A stretch of 12,925 bases of DNA, taken from NCBI GenBank assembly GCA_945872875.1, contig CAMCBB010000051.1, positions 1 through 12,925 of the forward strand, given 5' to 3'. A program made the position numbers and the translations under genes. The notes under the pieces are model-generated. The model did not search any database. It was not told the DNA's origin and saw only the letters and a program-made list of their open reading frames with translations. The DNA comes from Flavobacterium psychrophilum (GTDB taxonomy: Bacteria; Bacteroidota; Bacteroidia; Flavobacteriales; Flavobacteriaceae). How positions within the stretch are numbered: the first letter of the stretch is position 1; each line of letters opens with the position of its first letter. This document shows positions 7,498 through 12,925 of this stretch, one piece after another.

Positions 7498-9006
7498 TTT
7501 TACTTCCTGCATTAATTTTTTTATAAATGGTGAAATTGCAATTAAAATTATTCCCGCTATAAGTGCATAAATACCTAATTGTTTATAGCCATCGGCATAC
7601 ACAATAAGTTTGGCAGCATTTGAAGATTTTTCTGAGGCTTCTGCAATATTAGCTCCTAATAATCCGGCAAAATATTGACCATAAGAACTAGCTAAAAACC
7701 ACATTCCCATAATTACGGCTTGGGTTTTCTTGGGAGAAAGTTTGGTCATTGCTGACATTCCTATTGGGGATAAACATAATTCTCCAAAAGTGATGATAAA
7801 CCATCCAAATGTAAATAATCCTAAAGATGTTTTTCCATCGGGACCAGCAAAAAATTTGGTATAATAAAAAATCCAAAAACCTCCGGCAAGGAATAAAAAG
7901 GAAATTCCAAATTTGATAACCGTGTTGGGTTCAATTTTTCGTTTACCCATCCACAACCAAATTAATCCAACCAATGCAGCAAATCCAATAACAAAAAAGG
8001 AGTTGGCTGAGTTGTTTACACCATTCGGACTCAATTCAACACCAGCTATTGTATTGTTTAAGTTATTTGCAGCAAAAAGACTAAGGGATCCACCGCTTTG
8101 TTCGAAAAACGCCCAAAAGACGATTGAGAACAACATAAACACTACAGCAGCTACTAATTTTTTATTTTCAGAAACACTAAAATTTCGCATTTCGTAGATC
8201 AAATAAAGAATAGAAATTGGTCCAATGAAAATCATAAACCATTTGGTGTATTCGGTGTTTTCAACCATTAATATAATTATTGGAATAATTAAAAGCGAAC
8301 CAATGAAAGTGGCAATTTCTAAGGTTTTTCTTTTTGATTTTTCAATATTTTCTAATGGTGAAAGTCCGATTGGCCCTAAACTTTTTTGTGTTTGTGTAAA
8401 AGTTAGTAGACTAATTATCATCACTAATGCTGCAAATCCAAATCCTACATTCCATCTAAGATGTTCCGGAACTAATGATTGCCACAAGGATCCTTCTGCA
8501 ACAGCAATACAAATGTAACCTCCAATTAAGGCTCCAAGATTTACTCCCATGTAAAAGAAAGAAAAGCCTGCATCGGTTCGATTATCTCCTTCTTTATATA
8601 ATTGCCCAACCATAGAAGAAATATTTGGCTTAAAAAAACCAGTTCCAACAATGGTAAAACCAATTCCAATAAAAAAGTAATTTATCGGATCAATTGCTAA
8701 AATGACACTTCCAATAATCATTAACAGCCCACCCCAAAAAAGGGATTTTCTTAACCCAAGAATTTTATCTGCAAATAAACCTCCAATAAATGTAAAGGCA
8801 TAAACCCATGCTTGTGTAGCACCATATTGAAGATTGGCAACTGTTTCATCCATGTCCAAATGGCTTACCATAAACACTACAAGCATGCCACGCATTCCAT
8901 AGAAACAAAAACGTTCCCACATTTCACTAAAAAATAAATACCAAAGCTGTTTTGGATATTTCCCTTTAAAGTTTTGAATTTCTTCTAATGTTTGAATTTC
9001 TTTCAT
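7495..9006 (-). CDS. POT/PTR2-family proton-coupled oligopeptide transporter (transporter 1)
   Basis: Inner-membrane major-facilitator carrier that imports di- and tripeptides with protons. It is 503 aa with about 14 predicted helices (12 core plus HA/HB between helices 6 and 7). Family motifs in order: the proton-linked ExxER on helix 1 (Glu28, Glu31, Arg32 in SEMWERF), GGLFADKILG at 75-84, Lys126 in FFKPN on helix 4, the PTR2 signature FFYMGVNLGAL at 150-160, Glu302 in FFEQSGGSL on helix 7, and Glu409 in GELCLSPIG on helix 10. The Lys126/Glu302 pair matches the salt-bridge pair known from bacterial POT structures, so this is the most canonical of the three. It starts 4 nt after the stop of transporter 2, implying translational coupling. 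The exact peptide range cannot be read from the sequence. Confidence 0.95.
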   Translation of the reverse strand: MKEIQTLEEIQNFKGKYPKQLWYLFFSEMWERFCFYGMRGMLVVFMVSHLDMDETVANLQYGATQAWVYAFTFIGGLFADKILGLRKSLFWGGLLMIIGSVILAIDPINYFFIGIGFTIVGTGFFKPNISSMVGQLYKEGDNRTDAGFSFFYMGVNLGALIGGYICIAVAEGSLWQSLVPEHLRWNVGFGFAALVMIISLLTFTQTQKSLGPIGLSPLENIEKSKRKTLEIATFIGSLLIIPIIILMVENTEYTKWFMIFIGPISILYLIYEMRNFSVSENKKLVAAVVFMLFSIVFWAFFEQSGGSLSLFAANNLNNTIAGVELSPNGVNNSANSFFVIGFAALVGLIWLWMGKRKIEPNTVIKFGISFLFLAGGFWIFYYTKFFAGPDGKTSLGLFTFGWFIITFGELCLSPIGMSAMTKLSPKKTQAVIMGMWFLASSYGQYFAGLLGANIAEASEKSSNAAKLIVYADGYKQLGIYALIAGIILIAISPFIKKLMQEVK

Positions 9007-9010
9007 AATA

Positions 9011-10669
9011 TTAATTGATTCCGTGGTCTTTCATTACTTTGTTTAAATTTCTCACTAAGGCAAACATTAATACCGTTGCAAAAAGTAATAAACCGAAGTT
9101 CACCCAAAAGAAATTTGCTTTGTCATCATATTGATCCCACATACTTGCTAAAACTCCGGATAACTTATTTCCAATTGAAGTTGAAAGGAACCATCCTCCC
9201 ATCATTAAAGCAGTAATGTTTTTTGGGGATAATTTTGAAACGATTGATAATCCCATCGGACTTAGAAATAATTCTCCAATTGTTATGATTCCGTAATTAG
9301 CTACCAACCACCAAACGGATACTTTTTCCATTCCGTTGTTTCCAATATGAACTGCTGCAATCATCACTAAAACTGATAATGCAGAAATTAATAAACCAAA
9401 TGCAATTTTTGTTGGTGTGGAAGGTTCTTTTTTTCTACTTCTTAAGTAAGTGAAAAAGGCAACTACAAGCGGGGTTAATAGTATTACCCAACCCGGATTG
9501 ATGGATTGACTTAAGTTGGTTGCCCAAATACTTATTTTACTTCCTTCGGCAGGTGTTTTTTCTTTGTGAACATTTCTAAAATAAATAGGATAATCTACAA
9601 CTTTTTTCACTTGTCCATTTTCTTTTTGAAGTCTAAAACTTGCGTCGTATAATTCGGTAGAATCTTTTTTGAATTCAATGTCTTTAGCTAATTTTAAATT
9701 GCTAAATACCGTTTGAGTAGTTCCGGTTATTTCTCTATCGGTATATCTATCAGCCCAAGTTGTTAATGCTGATCCATTTAATTTGAATACTGCCCAAAAT
9801 AAAATCACCACTGCAAAGATTGAAAGCAAGGCACCAATTGGTCTTTTTTCCTCTGGCTTTGCTTTGAAAAACAAACTGCCATAAAAGTAAATTACCGGTA
9901 TACAAGCAAAAATAAAGGCATCGGTACTGTCTGATCCAAAAATGGCACTATCAAGATTAAGATCCGATTGCACTCCTTTTATTAGCCAACCAATAACTCC
10001 AAAAACAACAGACGGAACTAAGATGTACATTACAATTTTTGAAAATGGCATATCGCCTTCTTGAATCCCTTTCTTTTCAGTTTTATCACCGTAGTGTTTT
10101 GTACCCAAAAGGAACACGATTACACCAATGAACATTCCTAAACCCGCTGCCATAAATGCATATTGCCAGCCTAATAATATTTGCAATGCTGCTCCAAAGA
10201 AATTACAAATAAAGGCGCCAACATTAATTCCCATATAGAAAATATTATAGCCTTCATCTTTCTTTTCTTTGTATTGGTCTTCGTTGTAGAAATTACCTAA
10301 AAGTGTAGAGATATTTGGTTTGAAAAAACCATTTCCAACAATTACTAATGTCATGGCTAAATAGAGCATTGGAAGACTATGAATTCCCATCATAAAATAA
10401 CCGGCACCCATCATTATTCCACCTATTACAATTGACTTTTTATAACCTAAATATCTGTCTGCAACTAATCCACCAATGAAAGGAGTTAAAAATACTAAAG
10501 CAATAAAAGTTCCATATAAATCGGAAGCTTCTTTTTCTGTCATCGCAAATCCTGCTTCGACATCTTTAAGATATAAAGTAAAAATTCCAATCATTAAATA
10601 ATAACCGAAACGCTCCCACATTTCAGATAAAAACAAGTAAGGCAATGCTTTAGGATGACTTTTCCACAT
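9011..10669 (-). CDS. POT/PTR2-family oligopeptide transporter with a long periplasmic insertion (transporter 2)
   Basis: A proton-coupled peptide carrier paralogous to its two neighbours. I start it at the ATG at 10669 (552 aa, MWKSHPKALPYLFLSEMW); the in-frame TTG at 10693 falls inside a terminator hairpin and is rejected. Motifs: ExxER with Glu16, Glu19 and Arg20; GGLVADRYLG at 67-76; Lys118 in FFKPN; FYMGINVGAF at 144-153; Glu466 in GELFLSPMG. Two oddities stand out. The helix 7 motif reads FKLNGSAL, so Lys296 replaces the glutamate or aspartate usual in this position. A mostly hydrophilic segment of about 75 residues (313-389) separates helices 7 and 8 and should face the periplasm. The gene is 4 nt before transporter 1. 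Membership of the family is clear; the substrate may differ from that of canonical POTs. Confidence 0.94.
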   Translation of the reverse strand: MWKSHPKALPYLFLSEMWERFGYYLMIGIFTLYLKDVEAGFAMTEKEASDLYGTFIALVFLTPFIGGLVADRYLGYKKSIVIGGIMMGAGYFMMGIHSLPMLYLAMTLVIVGNGFFKPNISTLLGNFYNEDQYKEKKDEGYNIFYMGINVGAFICNFFGAALQILLGWQYAFMAAGLGMFIGVIVFLLGTKHYGDKTEKKGIQEGDMPFSKIVMYILVPSVVFGVIGWLIKGVQSDLNLDSAIFGSDSTDAFIFACIPVIYFYGSLFFKAKPEEKRPIGALLSIFAVVILFWAVFKLNGSALTTWADRYTDREITGTTQTVFSNLKLAKDIEFKKDSTELYDASFRLQKENGQVKKVVDYPIYFRNVHKEKTPAEGSKISIWATNLSQSINPGWVILLTPLVVAFFTYLRSRKKEPSTPTKIAFGLLISALSVLVMIAAVHIGNNGMEKVSVWWLVANYGIITIGELFLSPMGLSIVSKLSPKNITALMMGGWFLSTSIGNKLSGVLASMWDQYDDKANFFWVNFGLLLFATVLMFALVRNLNKVMKDHGIN

Positions 10670-10682
10670 AATAAATTGATTT

Positions 10683-10718
10683 AAAAAAAACAAACCTACA
10701 AGGATTCTTGTAGGTTTG
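10683..10718 (-). terminator. Intrinsic terminator after POT transporter 3
   Basis: On the minus strand a perfect 12-bp stem, CAAACCTACAAG (10718-10707) pairing with CTTGTAGGTTTG (10702-10691), has a 4-nt loop and is followed directly by eight T (10690-10683). This is a textbook rho-independent terminator 27 nt after the transporter 3 stop and 13 nt before the transporter 2 start. The plus strand has no T-run after the stem. Confidence 0.88.
10691..10698 (-). promoter_or_regulatory. Possible -7 element for transporter 2 inside the terminator stem
   Basis: The 3' arm of the terminator contains TAGGTTTG, an exact TAnnTTTG match, ending 21 nt before the ATG at 10669. Because a strong terminator sits directly upstream, transporters 2 and 1 need a promoter or read-through, and this is the only candidate I see in the gap. 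No clear TTG lies at the -33 distance, so confidence is low. Confidence 0.3.
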
Positions 10719-10745
10719 AAAGATATAAAAAATATTTAATATTTA

Positions 10746-12461
10746 TTAGGTCATCCCGTTCATCATTTTCTTTAAACGAGGAGACAAAATAGCAAGTATT
10801 ACGGCAGCAATTCCACAAAGAATTACGAAAACCATAAAGAACTCGTATAAATTATGAATCTCAAAACCAGCAAATGAAGTATTTGCAATTGGCAATTGCT
10901 CTTTTTCAAAAAGCGCTACTTGTTGAGGAGTTAAAGTGATTTTTTTATCCAAAACATCTTGTAAATTTATTCCTAATTTTTCTGCTTTAACAAACTTATC
11001 TCCAGTCGCCGGAATAATCGCTCCAAGTGATCCAGCTAATGCATATCCAGCCGCATTAGAGATGAAGAAAACTCCATATAAAAGCGAAGCAAAACGCTTA
11101 GGAGCTAATTTCCCCACTAATGATAAACCAATAGGAGATAAACAAAGTTCACCCATAGTTTGAATTAAATACAACAACATTAACCATTTGATTGCAAGTA
11201 ACCCAGAATTTCCTAGATCTTTTACATTGTGTGCAATAATAAAATAACTAACAGCAATTAAAGCCAATCCCATTGCTTGTTTCAATGGTGAAACTGGTTC
11301 TTTACCTTTAGCTCTTAATTTATCCCAAAGTAAACTGAATGGAAGTGCTAACATCACTACAAAAAGGCCATTGAAAATTTGAACCATTGAAGGTGGCATA
11401 TTCCATCCAAAAATATTTCTATCGGTTTGATTGTCTGCAATAAAGGTTAATGAAGATCCCGCTTGTTCAAATGCAGCCCAAAAGAAAATAATGAAGAAAG
11501 ATACAATGTAAATAACCCAAATTCTTTGTCTCTCTACTTTGTTTTCAGCAGAACTCATAATTAAATAAGCTAAAGAAATTCCAGCAGAATAAATAAATGG
11601 ATAGATAATACCTTTAATTAATTGCCCCATTTCTACAGCTGTAAAACCAAATTCACCAACTAAAATATATCTAAATATAAAAAATAAAACTACAAATAAA
11701 CCAAATGCAATTCCAATTGCTTTACTTGTAAATTTAGCAGTTTGAGTTTCTCCCTCTTCAAAATCTCCAGCATCATTATTTTTTGGTAAGCCACCAATAG
11801 GTTTTCCTTCTGGTGTTACAACATATTTATCTTTTAGCATAAAGAATGTAATTGTACCAATTACCATTGCAATAGAAGCTGCCAAGAACCCCCATTTAAA
11901 TGCAAATATGTCTCTAATTCCAGTATCAGCATCTTTAACATCTCCAACCCAAGGGCAAATAAATTGGCCTAAAAAAGCACCAATATTAATTCCCATGTAA
12001 AAAATGGTGAATGCAGAATCCAATTTACTTTTTTCTTGTTTTGGATATAAACTACCCACCATTGAAGAAATATTTGGCTTGAAAAAACCATTTCCAAAAA
12101 TGATTATAAACAATGCAATCCACATAAACATTTTTGCACTACCAATATTGGTATCAAAAGTAGAAGCACTAATAAATAATAAAAATTGCCCAATTGCCAT
12201 AAGTGTACCACCAAACATAATGCTGTATCTATTTCCAATGTATTTATCAGAAATAAAGCCTCCCATAAGTGGTGTTAAATAACATAAAGCCAAAAATCCT
12301 CCATATATAATTGCTGCATCTGCTTCTTTAATTAATAAAGAATTAACCATAAATAAGGTTAAAATTGCTCTCATTCCGTAGAAGTTGAACCTTTCCCACA
12401 TTTCGGTTCCAAACAATACCCAAAGTCCTTTTGGATGTCCTGTTTTTACTTGTTCACTCAT
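10746..12461 (-). CDS. POT/PTR2-family proton-coupled oligopeptide transporter (transporter 3)
   Basis: An inner-membrane peptide/proton symporter, 571 aa, and the largest of the three paralogues. Motifs: ExxER with Glu20, Glu23 and Arg24 in TEMWERF; GGFISDKYIG at 67-76, where Ser-Asp replaces the usual Ala-Asp; Lys128 in FFKPN; FYMGINIGAFL at 154-164; Glu332 in FEQAGSSLTF; and Glu438 in GELCLSPIG. The helix 4/helix 7 charge pair is therefore intact, as in transporter 1. A hydrophilic cytoplasmic loop (about 211-247) links helix 6 to HA. An unusual segment of about 50 residues (486-537) lies between helices 11 and 12 on the predicted periplasmic side. The ATG is 30 nt after the stop of the DPP-IV-like gene, and a strong terminator follows the stop, so these two genes probably form one unit. 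Confidence 0.95.
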   Translation of the reverse strand: MSEQVKTGHPKGLWVLFGTEMWERFNFYGMRAILTLFMVNSLLIKEADAAIIYGGFLALCYLTPLMGGFISDKYIGNRYSIMFGGTLMAIGQFLLFISASTFDTNIGSAKMFMWIALFIIIFGNGFFKPNISSMVGSLYPKQEKSKLDSAFTIFYMGINIGAFLGQFICPWVGDVKDADTGIRDIFAFKWGFLAASIAMVIGTITFFMLKDKYVVTPEGKPIGGLPKNNDAGDFEEGETQTAKFTSKAIGIAFGLFVVLFFIFRYILVGEFGFTAVEMGQLIKGIIYPFIYSAGISLAYLIMSSAENKVERQRIWVIYIVSFFIIFFWAAFEQAGSSLTFIADNQTDRNIFGWNMPPSMVQIFNGLFVVMLALPFSLLWDKLRAKGKEPVSPLKQAMGLALIAVSYFIIAHNVKDLGNSGLLAIKWLMLLYLIQTMGELCLSPIGLSLVGKLAPKRFASLLYGVFFISNAAGYALAGSLGAIIPATGDKFVKAEKLGINLQDVLDKKITLTPQQVALFEKEQLPIANTSFAGFEIHNLYEFFMVFVILCGIAAVILAILSPRLKKMMNGMT

Positions 12462-12491
12462 AATAATTGTTTTAGTTTTATTTAGTTTAGT

Positions 12492-12925
12492 TTATAGTTT
12501 CTCTTTTATGTAATTTGTCATTTTATTATACAACTGAATTCGGGTTTTTCCACCGTAAATTCCGTGGTTTTTATCGGGATAAACCGCCCAATCAAATTGT
12601 TTATTAGCTTGCACTAATGCTTCTACAAATTGCATTGAATTTTGAAAATGTACATTATCATCGGCAGTTCCGTGAATTAAAAGGAAATTTCCTTTTAGTT
12701 TATCTGCAAAATTTATTGGAGAATTCGTATCATATCCACTTGCGTTTTCTTGCGGAGTTTGCATGTAACGTTCGGTGTAAATGCTGTCATAAAAACGCCA
12801 GTTGGTAACCGGAGCTACGGCAATTGCCATTTTAAATACATCAGCACCTTTTAATAAGCAATTACTTGCCATAAATCCTCCATAAGACCATCCAAATATT
12901 CCAATTCTAGATTTATCTACATATG
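12492..12925 (-). CDS. Dipeptidyl peptidase IV-type prolyl oligopeptidase (S9), C-terminal catalytic part only
   Basis: The frame is open to the right window edge, so only the last 144 codons are seen; the beta-propeller and signal peptide lie outside. The visible part is the end of an alpha/beta-hydrolase domain with the full catalytic triad: Ser in GWSYGGFM (codon 12885-12887), Asp in HGTADDNVHFQ and His in KNHGIYGG. The block IAVAPVTNW..FYDSIYTERYM closely resembles dipeptidyl peptidase IV, where its tyrosines line the S1 pocket for proline or alanine. Such enzymes remove Xaa-Pro or Xaa-Ala dipeptides from peptide N-termini, usually in the periplasm or at the cell surface. An internal ATG at 12872 lies after the catalytic serine and cannot be the start. 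A prolyl tripeptidyl peptidase is the main alternative. It is followed 30 nt later by peptide transporter 3. Confidence 0.92.
   Translation of the reverse strand, partial: YVDKSRIGIFGWSYGGFMASNCLLKGADVFKMAIAVAPVTNWRFYDSIYTERYMQTPQENASGYDTNSPINFADKLKGNFLLIHGTADDNVHFQNSMQFVEALVQANKQFDWAVYPDKNHGIYGGKTRIQLYNKMTNYIKEKL

Noticed and set aside
10670..10693. Longer start (TTG at 10693) for POT transporter 2
   Set aside because: It lies in the stem of a strong terminator. The ATG at 10669 gives the normal POT N-terminus, with ExxER about 15 residues in.
12462..12491. Repeated AAACT-like units between the S9 gene and transporter 3
   Set aside because: This is low-complexity AT-rich spacer with irregular units; there is no array or structured element.
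12492..12872. A complete small 126-aa gene starting at the ATG at 12872
   Set aside because: The frame continues upstream through GWSYGGF to the window edge and belongs to a large S9 peptidase; this ATG is internal.

Overview
The window looks like a chromosomal segment of a flavobacterium (family Flavobacteriaceae, Flavobacterium-like). The reasons are the AT-rich DNA, the absence of clear Shine-Dalgarno sequences, several well-placed TAnnTTTG elements (the -7 motif of the Bacteroidetes primary sigma factor), and the gene content: a tail-specific protease with DUF3340, surE next to lpxB, a ComEC without a working nuclease domain, and peptide-use genes in place of sugar genes. This identification is inference from family resemblance. 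No rRNA, tRNA, CRISPR array, insertion sequence or phage gene is visible, and no gene-free stretch reaches 300 bases.

Layout. Positions 1-2264 (minus) hold a periplasmic carboxy-terminal processing protease whose last codons lie left of the window. A 158-bp divergent control region with a 19-nt near-palindrome separates it from a plus-strand run: surE, an 89-aa three-helix membrane protein of unknown function, and lpxB. These three are 10 nt apart and very probably one operon. A separate promoter, with a Crp/Fnr-type palindrome about 40 bp upstream of the predicted transcription start, seems to serve a 69-aa DUF2892 membrane protein and perhaps comEC behind it. comEC meets a minus-strand secreted thioredoxin-like protein tail to tail, with 6 nt of overlap and a terminator hairpin inside the comEC 3' end.

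From about 6953 to the right edge everything is on the minus strand. In transcription order there is a dipeptidyl peptidase IV-type serine protease (only its C-terminal catalytic end is in the window), three consecutive paralogous POT/PTR2 proton-coupled oligopeptide transporters, and the thioredoxin-like protein. A strong intrinsic terminator follows the first transporter, so the block is probably at least two transcription units: DPP-IV plus transporter 3, and transporter 2 plus transporter 1 plus the thioredoxin.

Functional reading. The right half is a peptide-assimilation block: the peptidase would cut dipeptides from peptide N-termini outside the inner membrane, and the POT carriers would take di- and tripeptides into the cytoplasm. 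The left half is cell-envelope and housekeeping work: periplasmic proteolysis, lipid A disaccharide synthesis, nucleotide phosphatase and DNA uptake. Much of the window is ordinary core genome. The points most worth a second look are the three diverged transporters (one with a lysine replacing the usual TM7 acidic residue, two with periplasmic insertions), the hairpin that may be both terminator and promoter, the degenerate ComEC C-terminus and the Crp/Fnr-like site.
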